Assembly (NCBI GenBank): GCA_002415135.1
Contig: DIBY01000023.1
Span: 124,001-188,000, forward strand
Direction of reading: 5' to 3'
DNA length: 64,000 nucleotides
Origin: Flavobacteriales bacterium UBA5040
GTDB taxonomy: Bacteria; Bacteroidota; Bacteroidia; Flavobacteriales; Weeksellaceae
The position numbers were made by a program, and so were the translations under genes. The notes beneath the pieces are model-generated. The model was given only the letters and a program-made list of their open reading frames with translations, did not search any database and was not told the DNA's origin. Shown here in pieces: positions 16,650 to 25,938 of this stretch. Within the stretch, counting starts at the first letter, position 1, and the number at the start of each line of letters is the position of its first letter.

Positions 16650-17026
16650 AAAAACTATATTTTATTTGCGCGATTCTACTGTCTGGATTTGCTTTTTCAC
16701 AAGAAATAACGAAAGAAGCTGACACTATTACAGAACAAATCGCAGAATTTCCCGATGGTGGCGCTACAAAGTTCCGCCAATTAATTGCAGATAATTTTAG
16801 AGAGAAAAAGGTGCAAGGTCAAGGAAAAGAATTTTGTGACCTCGCATTCGTGATTGAACGTGATGGTTCCCTAAGTAATATAAAAGCAAATGGAACCAAT
16901 GATAGTTTTAACAAAGAAGCCATACGCGCCATTTCTAAAATAAAAACAAAATGGATTCCGGCGAAAATTAATGGAGAGCTCGTTCGATACCGATTTAGAA
17001 TTCCTTTAAATCTGGATTTTAATTAA
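16646..17026 (+). CDS. Secreted TonB C-terminal-like protein
   Basis: This 126-residue protein has a signal peptide cleaved near FAFSQ. The mature part resembles the TonB C-terminal domain used alone in many Bacteroidota secreted proteins: CDLAFVIERDGSLSNIKA, then a helix (KEAIRAISKIKTKWIPA) and the closing strands GELVRYRFRIPLNLDFN. Without a membrane anchor or proline-rich linker it is unlikely to transduce energy. It starts at an ATG overlapping the DUF1801 stop by four bases. A paralogue with a frameshift lies 78 bases downstream. Confidence 0.75.
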   Translation: MKKLYFICAILLSGFAFSQEITKEADTITEQIAEFPDGGATKFRQLIADNFREKKVQGQGKEFCDLAFVIERDGSLSNIKANGTNDSFNKEAIRAISKIKTKWIPAKINGELVRYRFRIPLNLDFN

Positions 17027-17103
17027 CAAAGAATACGAAATCCGTTTTTTAATAAATTAGATTCGTACTTGCCTTCATATATCATTTTTACAAATCCACT
17101 GTT

Positions 17104-17506
17104 ATGAACAAAATAGTATTTTTATTCCTCTTTTTATTGGGAGCTGTAACTTTTGGCCAGACCGCTTCTACCTTAGAAAAGAAGATCCACCAATTACCGC
17201 AAGATGCCATCGCTGCAACTTTTCCTGCCGGAAATGACGTTTTCACCAAAATGGTTTACGCCAAGTTTAATTATGGAATAATCGACTGCGACGAAGAAAA
17301 AACCAACCAGCGAACGGTGATCGAATTCATTGTGGAAAAAGATGGAACACTCAGCGATATAAAAGCTGTTGGAAATAACAACTCCTTAAATCGGGAAGGT
17401 GTTCGAATTGTAAACTCTATTAAAGATAAGTGGACTCCGGGAATTGTAAAAGGGAAAAAATGTGCGAATGAAATTTAGACAGCCACTTACACTGGTCTGC
17501 AATTAA
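17104..17506 (+). pseudogene. Frameshifted paralogue of the secreted TonB C-terminal-like protein
   Basis: The frame starting at 17104 gives a signal peptide (MNKIVFLFLFLLGAVTFGQ) and a domain parallel to the preceding gene, but it stops at 17478 after KGKKCANEI. Shifting the frame by one base at the A6 run 17455-17460 restores VRMKFRQPLTLVCN up to a stop at 17504-17506. This aligns without gaps to the end of the neighbour (VRYRFRIPLNLDFN). The restored product is 133 residues. The shift may be a true mutation, an assembly or sequencing error, or slippage. The restored 3' end overlaps the convergent DUF2809 gene by 20 bases. Confidence 0.8.
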
Positions 17507-17903
17507 ATCGCATTTTCACTTCTATCAGATAGATCAGTACACAGCCAACTCCATAGCACAGGATATCGATCCAACTAAAACTGTTTCCAACGATTATTGC
17601 GGCCATGCTTCCAGGTTTTAGACCTAAGATATCTGCGATCTTAAAATACTGTAAAACTTCCACGATCACAGAAAAAATAAATAGTCCGATAATTAGTTTT
17701 GTTCGGCTTTCAACTTTGAAAAAACTTAGGATTAAAGTGTACATTAATACTACTACAATCACATCGCCCAAATAGGCACGAATGAAAAATAAGTCTTTGA
17801 AAACCGTTGCGATCAAAACCTCAATAAAAAAAATTAGAATAGACAAAAGGAAGAATTTCAAACTAAATATAAAAATAGGCACATTTGAAAATTCTTTCAT
17901 CAT
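17487..17903 (-). CDS. DUF2809 family membrane protein
   Basis: This 138-residue protein has about four membrane helices. Typical DUF2809 landmarks are IRAYLGDVIVVVLMY, EVLQYFKI, and GNSFSWIDILCYGVG near the end. The function is unknown. It lies eight bases downstream of mutS on the same strand and is probably cotranscribed with it. Its final codons overlap the restored end of the frameshifted gene on the other strand. Confidence 0.78.
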   Translation of the reverse strand: MMKEFSNVPIFIFSLKFFLLSILIFFIEVLIATVFKDLFFIRAYLGDVIVVVLMYTLILSFFKVESRTKLIIGLFIFSVIVEVLQYFKIADILGLKPGSMAAIIVGNSFSWIDILCYGVGCVLIYLIEVKMRFNCRPV

Positions 17904-17911
17904 TAAATAAT

Positions 17912-20497
17912 TTATCGTCCAATCATTTTCTTAATCGAGTTCAACTTCATCAACGCTTCAATCGGCGTTAAAGTATTGATATCTATTTTCAACAATTCTT
18001 CCCGAATATTTTCCAAGACCGGATCATCCAATTGAAAGAATGAAAGTTGCAGACTTTCGTCCGTAATCGCTTTTGCTGAATCTTTGGAACCACTGTGTGA
18101 ACGGCTTTTTTCTAAAGTTTTCAAAACTTCATTCGCACGATTGACGACTTTTGCAGGCATTCCTGCTAACTTCGCGACGTGAATTCCGAAACTGTGTTCA
18201 CTTCCGCCAGATAATAGTTTTCGAAGGAAAATAATACTTCCTTTATGTTCCTGAATAGAAACGTGGAAGTTTTTAATTCTTTCAAAATTCACTGTCATTT
18301 CATTGAGCTCGTGATAATGAGTAGCAAATAAAGTTTTCGCCTGCGTTGGATGTTGATGCAGATATTCCGCAATCGCCCACGCAATGGAAACTCCGTCGTA
18401 AGTTGAGGTTCCTCGTCCGATCTCGTCTAAAAGGATCAGACTTCGTTCGGAAATATTATTGAGAATATTGGCGGCTTCATTCATCTCCACCATGAAAGTG
18501 GATTCCCCGGACGAAATATTATCTGAAGCTCCAACACGGGTGAAAATTTTATCTAAAACTCCAATCTCTGCATGTTTAGCCGGTACAAAACTTCCGACCT
18601 GCGCGAGTAAACAGATGATTGCCGTTTGTCTTAAAATCGCTGATTTTCCTGCCATATTCGGACCGGTTACCATAATGATCTGTTGGGAATCTTTGGATAA
18701 AAAAAGATCATTCGGAATGTATTTTTCACCCAAAGGCAAAGCATTTTCAATAATCGGATGACGTGCTTCTTTTAAATCGATTTCAAAACCTTCATTTAAA
18801 ACCGGTTTGGTATACGACTCAGAAACTGCGAGTTCAGACAATCCAACGCCACAATCCAATTCTGCAATGATCTTAGAATTCTCCTGAATTTGATCAATGT
18901 AAATCATTACATTTTCACAAACTTTTCTATACAATCGCTGTTCGATCTTTGAAATTTTTTCTTCAGCGCCGAGAATTTGTTCTTCGTATTCTTTCAGTTC
19001 TTCGGTGATGTATCTTTCAGCGTTCACCAAAGTTTGCTTGCGAATCCAGTCCTCTGGAACTTTATCTTTATGAGAATTTCTAACCTCAATAAAATAACCA
19101 AACACATTATTAAAACTGATTTTCAAACTGGTAATTCCGGTACGTTTAACTTCACGGTCACACATTTCGTCCAGAAATCCTTTTCCTTTAGTTTGAAGTC
19201 CACGCAAATGATCGAGCTCTTCTGAAATCCCGGTTTTGATTACATTTCCTTTAGAAATATTGACCGGAAGTTCTTCATTCAAATAATCAGTAAGATATTT
19301 AATGAGTTCATCCAAATTAATCAGTGGCGATAACCAGGTCAAAACCTCATCGTGAGGATGAAGCAATTCTTTAATATTCCGAATATTGATCAAACTTTGA
19401 CGTAGGTAACCGAGTTCTTTCGGTGAGATTTTCTCCGAAGCCAGTTTCCCCATCAAACGGTCCAGATCAGAAATCGTTTTTAATAATTGTAAGATCTCAT
19501 ACTTCAGATTTTCCTGTTTATTAAAAAACTCAATGAGATCCAATCTTCTGTTGATTTCATCCACGGATTTTAAAGGAAGAATTAATCTTCTTCTCAACAA
19601 TCTTCCTCCCATCGGAGTAGAGGTTTTATCGATAATATCGAGTAAAGATTTCCCTTGCTGACTGCTCGAATAAACGATCTCTAAATTCCGCAACGTAAAA
19701 TGATCCATCATCAGATAGTCATCTTTCGGAATCAGTTTTATTTTGGTAATATGTTGTAAAAGTGCGTGATGTGTATCTTCAACTAAATAAGCGAAAATTG
19801 CTCCTGCTGCCGTAATTCCCAATTTTAAATCTTCAATTCCAAAACCTTTTAATGAATTGGTTTTGAAATGATTGGTCAATTTTTCGTAACCGTAATTGTA
19901 TTGAAACGCCCAGTCTTCTAATTTAAAAGAATTCCGATTTTTTAATTGTGCAGGAAGTTCCGTTGTTCTTTGATAAATAATTTCGCTCGGATCAAAAGTT
20001 CCCACGATGTGAAGCAATTGCTCCAGATTTCCTTCTGAAGTTAGAAATTCACCCGTAGAAACGTCGACTAAAGCTATTCCATACTTGTCTTTGATTTTAT
20101 GAACAGACATCAGAAAATTATTTTTCTTTGAAGACAACACCTGTTCATTGAAAGTTACGCCGGGAGTTACCAGTTCAGTAACGCCACGTTTTACAATTCC
20201 TTTAACGCCTTTTGGATCTTCGAGTTGATCACAGATCGCAACACGCAGTCCGGCTCTTACGAGTTTTGGCAAATAAGTATCTACAGAATGATGAGGAAAA
20301 CCAGCGAGTTCGATATGACCTTCACCGTTGGCTCTTTTGGTCAAAACAATCCCTAAAATCTGCGACGTTCGAATCGCATCCGTTCCGAAAGTTTCGTAGA
20401 AATCTCCTACTCTAAACAGCAAAAGCGCATCAGGATATTTCGCCTTGATGGTATTGTACTGCGTCATTAAAGGAGTTTCTTTTTTTTCTTTTGCCAC
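17912..20497 (-). CDS. mutS: DNA mismatch repair protein MutS
   Basis: This 861-residue protein is normal for the family. The N-terminal mismatch-binding domain has GDFYETFGTDA (family Phe-x-Glu region, as DFYE) at about residues 31-41. The lever and clamp domains are in the middle. The ABC-type ATPase has Walker A GPNMAGKS near 611 and Walker B LILLDEIGRGTSTYDG, and the ATPase ends before a C-terminal tail. It recognises mismatches and recruits MutL. It is the first gene of a short minus-strand unit with DUF2809. The start at 20497 agrees with the conserved N-terminal MutS sequence TPLMTQYNTIKAKYPDALLL. Confidence 0.97.
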   Translation of the reverse strand: MAKEKKETPLMTQYNTIKAKYPDALLLFRVGDFYETFGTDAIRTSQILGIVLTKRANGEGHIELAGFPHHSVDTYLPKLVRAGLRVAICDQLEDPKGVKGIVKRGVTELVTPGVTFNEQVLSSKKNNFLMSVHKIKDKYGIALVDVSTGEFLTSEGNLEQLLHIVGTFDPSEIIYQRTTELPAQLKNRNSFKLEDWAFQYNYGYEKLTNHFKTNSLKGFGIEDLKLGITAAGAIFAYLVEDTHHALLQHITKIKLIPKDDYLMMDHFTLRNLEIVYSSSQQGKSLLDIIDKTSTPMGGRLLRRRLILPLKSVDEINRRLDLIEFFNKQENLKYEILQLLKTISDLDRLMGKLASEKISPKELGYLRQSLINIRNIKELLHPHDEVLTWLSPLINLDELIKYLTDYLNEELPVNISKGNVIKTGISEELDHLRGLQTKGKGFLDEMCDREVKRTGITSLKISFNNVFGYFIEVRNSHKDKVPEDWIRKQTLVNAERYITEELKEYEEQILGAEEKISKIEQRLYRKVCENVMIYIDQIQENSKIIAELDCGVGLSELAVSESYTKPVLNEGFEIDLKEARHPIIENALPLGEKYIPNDLFLSKDSQQIIMVTGPNMAGKSAILRQTAIICLLAQVGSFVPAKHAEIGVLDKIFTRVGASDNISSGESTFMVEMNEAANILNNISERSLILLDEIGRGTSTYDGVSIAWAIAEYLHQHPTQAKTLFATHYHELNEMTVNFERIKNFHVSIQEHKGSIIFLRKLLSGGSEHSFGIHVAKLAGMPAKVVNRANEVLKTLEKSRSHSGSKDSAKAITDESLQLSFFQLDDPVLENIREELLKIDINTLTPIEALMKLNSIKKMIGR

Positions 20498-20547
20498 GGA
20501 CTTGAGTTTAAAAATTATTGAACTTAAAAATTAAGATCTAAAAACCT

Positions 20548-20555
20548 TAATTTTG
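20548..20555 (+). promoter_or_regulatory. -7 promoter box of the SpoU methyltransferase gene
   Basis: TAATTTTG lies 14 bases upstream of the ATG at 20570, giving a very short leader. Confidence 0.55.
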
Positions 20556-20569
20556 CCAAAAATACGAAA

Positions 20570-21103
20570 ATGTCATCCACAAAGAAACTGAAACTCGAAG
20601 AATTAGGAAGAATAGATATCGAAACCTTTAAAGAGACCAAAAAAACGCCGCTCGTCGTGGTTTTAGATAATGTTCGAAGCATGCACAATGTGGGTGCGAT
20701 CTTCAGAACCGCAGATGCCTTCTTAATTGAAAAAGTCGTCTTGTGTGGAATTACACCTCAACCGCCGCATCGTGAAATTCACAAAGCTGCTTTGGGCGCG
20801 ACAGAAAGTGTGGATTGGGTTTATGAAAAAGATATCGCCGAAGCCTTGCAAAATTTAAAAAAGGAAAGCTTCAACATTATCGGGATCGAACAAACAAGCG
20901 ATTCAAAAGTAATGACTGATTACTTCATTAATAAAGACGAAAAATACGCTTTGGTTTTAGGTAATGAAGTTGATGGATTAAGCGATGAAGCCTTTTCTTA
21001 TTACGATACTTTTCTGGAAATTCCGCAGTTGGGCACGAAACACTCTTTGAACGTTTCTGTTTGTGGTGGAATTGTGATGTGGGAATTTTTTAAATCATTG
21101 TAA
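20570..21103 (+). CDS. TrmH/SpoU family RNA 2'-O-methyltransferase
   Basis: This 177-residue protein has the three SPOUT motifs: NVRSMHNVGAIFRTADAF (motif 1, residues about 33-50), LVLGNEVDGLSDE (motif 2, near 130) and LNVSVCGGIVMWEF (motif 3, near 162), which together form the knotted SAM-binding site. It methylates a ribose in tRNA or rRNA. The small size without an N-terminal substrate domain is like TrmL or TrmH short forms, so the target is undetermined. It is divergent from mutS. Confidence 0.88.
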   Translation: MSSTKKLKLEELGRIDIETFKETKKTPLVVVLDNVRSMHNVGAIFRTADAFLIEKVVLCGITPQPPHREIHKAALGATESVDWVYEKDIAEALQNLKKESFNIIGIEQTSDSKVMTDYFINKDEKYALVLGNEVDGLSDEAFSYYDTFLEIPQLGTKHSLNVSVCGGIVMWEFFKSL

Positions 21104-21249
21104 GTTTTTCATCTCGTTTTCAAAATGAGACAAAGATTTCGTGCAAAGAACGCAATATTATTACGATGTGACTAAATTATATTTAAAATAAAAAATTGCT
21201 TTTTTTGAACAAATAGTATCCTCTAGGTTTCCCTCTAAATCAAAGAATG

Positions 21250-21297
21250 TAAAAAAAAGAAACCAATTTCTCAATCATAATAATTGAAAAATTGGTT
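21250..21297 (-). terminator. Rho-independent terminator of the RND efflux operon
   Basis: Arms 21261-21275 and 21283-21297 pair with one mismatch, and the minus strand continues into a long T-run. Confidence 0.8.
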
Positions 21298-21337
21298 GAT
21301 TTCCCTTGGCTCTTTTTACTTTTTACTTGGTTCTTTA

Positions 21338-22747
21338 TTATCTCCACCCACCACCAAGTGCGCGGTACAATTCAATCCCTGCATCTAATTTAGAATATTC
21401 AGCATTCGAAATATTCAGTTCAGCATTCAGTTGATTTACACTTGCGTTGATCACTTCCAGGTAGTTTGCTAAACCATAGTTCACCAATTCCTGAGAGTAT
21501 TCTACAGAGTTTTTATAAGCATCCATTTCTTTCTTTTTCAGATTAATGAATCCATCTTGTGACTGATAAATTTTTAAAGCATCAGAAACTTCTCTTCCTG
21601 CTGTTAACACTGATCTTCTAAAGTTGAGATAAGCAATTTCCTTGTTTGCTAAACTAACTTCGTACTGCGTTTTAATTTGTCTCTTATTTAAAATCGGTTG
21701 TGCTAAACCTGCAACAACATTAGCAAAAAGAGAACTTGCGCTAAATAACTGATCAATATCTCCTGAAGCTATTCCTGTACTTCCCGTCAATCTCAAAGTC
21801 GGATAAAAATTAGCTTTAGCGGCATTGGTTAGTTCAAAAGCATTCATCAAACGGTATTCTGCAGCTTTAACATCAGGTCGGTTTTCTAATAGATTTGCGG
21901 GATAGCCAAGCGCTAAACTTACCGGCATTTTCTGGGCATCAATCGTCGTACGCTCTATGGCGTGAGAAGGCTCGGCCATCAAAAGACTGATGGTATTTTC
22001 AAGCAAGGCAATCTGAACATCTATACTGATCAGCATTGATTCTGCATTAAAAACGAGCGCCTGACTTTGTTGAACTGCAACTTCTGTAACCGTTCCTGCA
22101 TCTTTTAAAGCTTGAGTCGTTTCAAGATTTTTATTTCTCAAAGCGATGGTTTCGTTGATGATTTTTTTCTGATCATCAAAAGTTAAAAGCTGATAATAAG
22201 CTGAAGCAACTGCCGCAACCAAATCGCTTTTCACCGCTTGATGGGCGGAAACAGTTCCTAAATAATTGGCTAATTCTGCTTTTTGCTGTGCTTTCAATTT
22301 TCCCCAAATATCAACTTCCCAGCCAACATTTGCAGAGACATCAAATTGATTTCCGTATTTTCTTTGTCCTACTAGCTGTCCAGATTGGGTATTCAAAGAC
22401 TGGGTTTGAAAGGTATAATTCGGACCTGCAGAAAGTGTCGGCAAATAGGCTGCTTTACTTTGCTTTAAATAAGAATCGGCTGCACTGATGTTCTGCAACG
22501 CAACTCTTACATCTAAATTATTTTCTAAGGCTTTCGTAATATGCTTTTGTAAAACCGGATCGGTGAAAATTTCTTTCCACGAAACGGTTGCCATACTCAT
22601 GGAATCTTTCGGCAACAAGTCGGTGCGGAAAAGATTTTCATTAATAGCCTCACTGGGTCTTTCGTACTTTTCCCGCGTCATACATGAAGTAAGAACGAAA
22701 GCAGAAAAAAGAACTGAAAGTATTTTTATATTGAAGTATTTATTCAT
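21338..22747 (-). CDS. RND efflux outer-membrane channel lipoprotein (NodT/OprM family)
   Basis: This 469-residue protein has a lipoprotein signal (lipobox VLTSC, C22). Two repeated outer-membrane-factor halves follow; VRVALQNISAADSYLKQSKA near residue 75 and the second half's FYPTLRLTGSTGIASG near 310 are recognisable. It forms the trimeric outer-membrane exit duct of the pump. It is the last gene of the operon, 35 bases after the RND transporter. The terminator at 21250 ends the unit. Confidence 0.92.
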   Translation of the reverse strand: MNKYFNIKILSVLFSAFVLTSCMTREKYERPSEAINENLFRTDLLPKDSMSMATVSWKEIFTDPVLQKHITKALENNLDVRVALQNISAADSYLKQSKAAYLPTLSAGPNYTFQTQSLNTQSGQLVGQRKYGNQFDVSANVGWEVDIWGKLKAQQKAELANYLGTVSAHQAVKSDLVAAVASAYYQLLTFDDQKKIINETIALRNKNLETTQALKDAGTVTEVAVQQSQALVFNAESMLISIDVQIALLENTISLLMAEPSHAIERTTIDAQKMPVSLALGYPANLLENRPDVKAAEYRLMNAFELTNAAKANFYPTLRLTGSTGIASGDIDQLFSASSLFANVVAGLAQPILNKRQIKTQYEVSLANKEIAYLNFRRSVLTAGREVSDALKIYQSQDGFINLKKKEMDAYKNSVEYSQELVNYGLANYLEVINASVNQLNAELNISNAEYSKLDAGIELYRALGGGWR

Positions 22748-22782
22748 TTTTTTACTATTTCTTAAAACTTTTAGACTTTCAA

Positions 22783-25700
22783 TTATTCAGATAGATTAAT
22801 ATCTTTTTCTTTTAATGGAACAACTTTCTCCTGCAGAAATTGGAAAATTACAAACAAGACTGGAATTGCTATCAATCCGAAGAAAGTCCCAATTAATAAT
22901 CCTGAAGCAGCCCCAGTCGCAATCGAACGGTTACCGACAGAACCAATCCCAGTTGCAAATACCAATGGAATCATCCCGAAGAAAAAGGCAAAAGAGGTCA
23001 TCAAGATCGGACGCAACCTAGCTTTCGCAGCGTTAATCGCAGACATCGCAATTGATTCACCATGGTGTCGCCTTTGTACGGCAAACTCCACAATCAAAAT
23101 TGCATTCTTGGCCAGTAATCCAATCAACATAATGATCGCAATCTGGAAATAAATATTGTTTTCTAGTCCGAAAATCCTTTGACCAAAAAATGCTCCGATC
23201 ACTCCTAAAGGAAGAGAAAGGATTACAGAGAATGGCAACAAATAACTTTCATATTGCGCGGCCAAAATGAAGTAAATGAACAGGAAACTTAATAAGAAAA
23301 CCACGTAGGTTTGGGAACCTGCCTTCATTTCTTCTTTGGTTAAACCTGTAAATTCAACATCATAGTTGGCTGGTAAATTTTCGGCAGCAACTTCCTGAAT
23401 CGCCTTAATAGCATCACCTGTAGAATATCCTGGATTACTGGATCCATTAATTCCCACTGAGGTAAATAAATTATATCGCTCTAAGGATTGCGGCCCAAAA
23501 CTTTTTTCTAAACTCACGAACTGTGAGATCGGCGCCATGGCTCCTGAAGCTGTTTTTACAAAGATTGAATTTAAACTTTCTGGAGAGGTTCTGTCAGACG
23601 GTAAAGCCTGAATCATTACCCGGAATTGTTTTCCATATTTGGTAAAATCGGAAGAATAGATCCCTCCAATGTACCCTTGCATGGTGCTCAAAATATTATT
23701 TAATGAGACGCCACTTTCTTTTGCACGAGGTACGTCAACCACCATTTCAAACTGCGGATAATTGGTGTTGAATGAAGTTGAAGCAAACTGAATTTCTGGT
23801 CGCTGCATCAAAGCCCCCACAAAACTTTGGGTCACTTTATTGAGTTCTGAAATATCACCACCTGATTTATCCAATAAGACACTGGAGAATCCATCACTTG
23901 ATCCAAACCCAGGCACACTTGGTGGCGAGAAGAAAATAATTTTGGCATCCGGATATTTACCAGTAATTCCGAATAATCGTCCGGTGATTTCATCGATGCT
24001 TTGTCCATCTGCTTTTCCACGTTCATCAAAAGGCTTTAATTTGATAAAGGCTTGACCAACATTGGATCCAGAACCTGACATAAATCCACGACTCGCTGTG
24101 TACGTTACGTTTTGAACGCCGGGAATCTTACGAGCTTCTTTCTGAAGGTCAGACAGAACATTGTAGGTTCTTTCTAAGGACGCTCCGGGCGGAAGTTGAA
24201 TATCTGTAAACAAAATTCCACGGTCTTCTTTCGGGATAAATCCAGTCGGCATGGTAGAACTTGCCCACCAAAAAGTAACTGCTCCCGCGGCAAAAATCAC
24301 CAATAAACTCACCCATTTATTTCTTAAAATAAAATTAAATGACTGACCATATTTTTTAGTTCCGGCATTAAATCCAGTATTGAATTTAAAGAAGAATTTT
24401 TGCAGCACATTCATACTCGCATATTCCTTGGAATGATGCGCCGGCGGTTTTAAAAACATCGCACAAAGAACAGGACTCAAAGTCAAGGCATTTACGGCTG
24501 AAATTAAAATCGCAATAATTAAGGTAATCCCAAACTGCTGATAGAAAACTCCAGTTGGTCCGGTTAAGAACGTCACGGGAATAAATACGGCCGCCATTAC
24601 CAACGTAATTGAGATAATTGCGCCTGTAATTTCGTCCATCGCTTCTACGGTTGCTTTCTTGGCATCGCTGATGCCGCCTTCCATTTTCGCGTGAACGGCT
24701 TCGACGACAACAATGGCATCATCGACCACAATACCAATGGCAAGCACCAAAGCAAAAAGCGTCAATAAGTTAATGGAATACCCGAATAGATTCAGAAAGA
24801 AGAAGGTTCCAATAATCGAAACCGGAACTGCAATCGCGGGAATCAAGGTTGATCTAAAATCCTGAAGGAATATAAATACGACCAAGAATACCAAAACGAA
24901 AGCTTCTAATAAAGTGACGACCACTTTAGAAATGGAGGCATCTAAGAACTCATTGGTATCAAAGTTAATATTATACCCAATTCCTTCTGGTAAGGTTTTT
25001 TCGGTTTCCTTCAATAAAGTTTTAATATTGGTAATAATCTCTTGCGCATTTGATCCAGGAGTCTGGAAAATCCCCATCGAGATCGAGCGGTTTCCATTAC
25101 TTTCACCAATTCCCGCGTAAGATTGAGAATCCAGTTTAATTTCAGCAACATCTTTTAAGCGGAGATATTCTCCATTACCAAGCGCGCGCAAAATAATATT
25201 TTCAAATTCATCAACTTCATTATATTTACCCTTGTAGGTAATAATGTATTGAAAAGAACTTCCACTGTTTTCACCCAAAGCACCTGCAGCTGCCTCTCTG
25301 GACTGTTCATTAATTGCGGCTGAAACTTCAGACGGTTCCAAACCGTAAGCCGCCATTTTCGCAGGATCAACCCAAATTCTCATCGAGTAATTTTTCCCAC
25401 CAAATACTTGAGCATCACCCACACCATTTACCCGTTTTAATTCTGGGATGATATTAATGTTCATGTAATTCTGCAACCAAACCTCATCTAAATTAGGATT
25501 GGAAGTATAGAAAGAAAGGAACATCAAGGCACTCGTTTGCTGCTTGTTAACCTGAACTCCAGATCTTGTAACCTCTGAAGGAAGAAGTGGAATTGCACGC
25601 TGAACCTGATTCTGAACGTTCACCGCAGCGATATCCGGATCAATTCCCTGTTTGAAGAAAATCGTAATTGAAGCAGAACCATTGTTTCCAGCGGAAGAGG

Positions 25701-25935
25701 AAATATAATCCATTCCTTCTACTCCATTCACCTGTTCTTCTATCGGGATAATAACACTGTTCATTACCGTTTGCGCATTGGCTCCGGTATAGTTGGCAGA
25801 GATACGCACCGTTGGCGGGGCAATATCTGGGTACTGTGTGACCGGCAAAGAGATTAATCCCAGAATTCCCAAGATCACAATCATGATGGAAATTACTGTG
25901 GACAGAACCGGTCTGTTTATAAACTTTTTAATCAT
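22783..25935 (-). CDS. RND family multidrug efflux transporter (HAE1/AcrB type)
   Basis: This 1050-residue inner-membrane pump has the family size and 12 transmembrane helices in two groups. GVEGMDYISS and PQFEMVVDVPRAKESGVS lie in the periplasmic porter domains. The proton-relay pair Asp-Asp is visible in GIVVDDAIVVVE (residues about 403-414). It drives drug export through the MFP and outer-membrane channel by proton exchange. It lies three bases after the MFP stop. It fits a tripartite pump; the substrates cannot be predicted. Confidence 0.96.
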   Translation of the reverse strand: MIKKFINRPVLSTVISIMIVILGILGLISLPVTQYPDIAPPTVRISANYTGANAQTVMNSVIIPIEEQVNGVEGMDYISSSAGNNGSASITIFFKQGIDPDIAAVNVQNQVQRAIPLLPSEVTRSGVQVNKQQTSALMFLSFYTSNPNLDEVWLQNYMNINIIPELKRVNGVGDAQVFGGKNYSMRIWVDPAKMAAYGLEPSEVSAAINEQSREAAAGALGENSGSSFQYIITYKGKYNEVDEFENIILRALGNGEYLRLKDVAEIKLDSQSYAGIGESNGNRSISMGIFQTPGSNAQEIITNIKTLLKETEKTLPEGIGYNINFDTNEFLDASISKVVVTLLEAFVLVFLVVFIFLQDFRSTLIPAIAVPVSIIGTFFFLNLFGYSINLLTLFALVLAIGIVVDDAIVVVEAVHAKMEGGISDAKKATVEAMDEITGAIISITLVMAAVFIPVTFLTGPTGVFYQQFGITLIIAILISAVNALTLSPVLCAMFLKPPAHHSKEYASMNVLQKFFFKFNTGFNAGTKKYGQSFNFILRNKWVSLLVIFAAGAVTFWWASSTMPTGFIPKEDRGILFTDIQLPPGASLERTYNVLSDLQKEARKIPGVQNVTYTASRGFMSGSGSNVGQAFIKLKPFDERGKADGQSIDEITGRLFGITGKYPDAKIIFFSPPSVPGFGSSDGFSSVLLDKSGGDISELNKVTQSFVGALMQRPEIQFASTSFNTNYPQFEMVVDVPRAKESGVSLNNILSTMQGYIGGIYSSDFTKYGKQFRVMIQALPSDRTSPESLNSIFVKTASGAMAPISQFVSLEKSFGPQSLERYNLFTSVGINGSSNPGYSTGDAIKAIQEVAAENLPANYDVEFTGLTKEEMKAGSQTYVVFLLSFLFIYFILAAQYESYLLPFSVILSLPLGVIGAFFGQRIFGLENNIYFQIAIIMLIGLLAKNAILIVEFAVQRRHHGESIAMSAINAAKARLRPILMTSFAFFFGMIPLVFATGIGSVGNRSIATGAASGLLIGTFFGLIAIPVLFVIFQFLQEKVVPLKEKDINLSE

Positions 25936-25938
25936 CTT

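Noticed and set aside
21104..21249. Possible small RNA gene in the gap after the SpoU methyltransferase gene
   Set aside because: No -7 box with a matching terminator on either strand was found; only the terminator of the efflux operon lies at the end of the gap.
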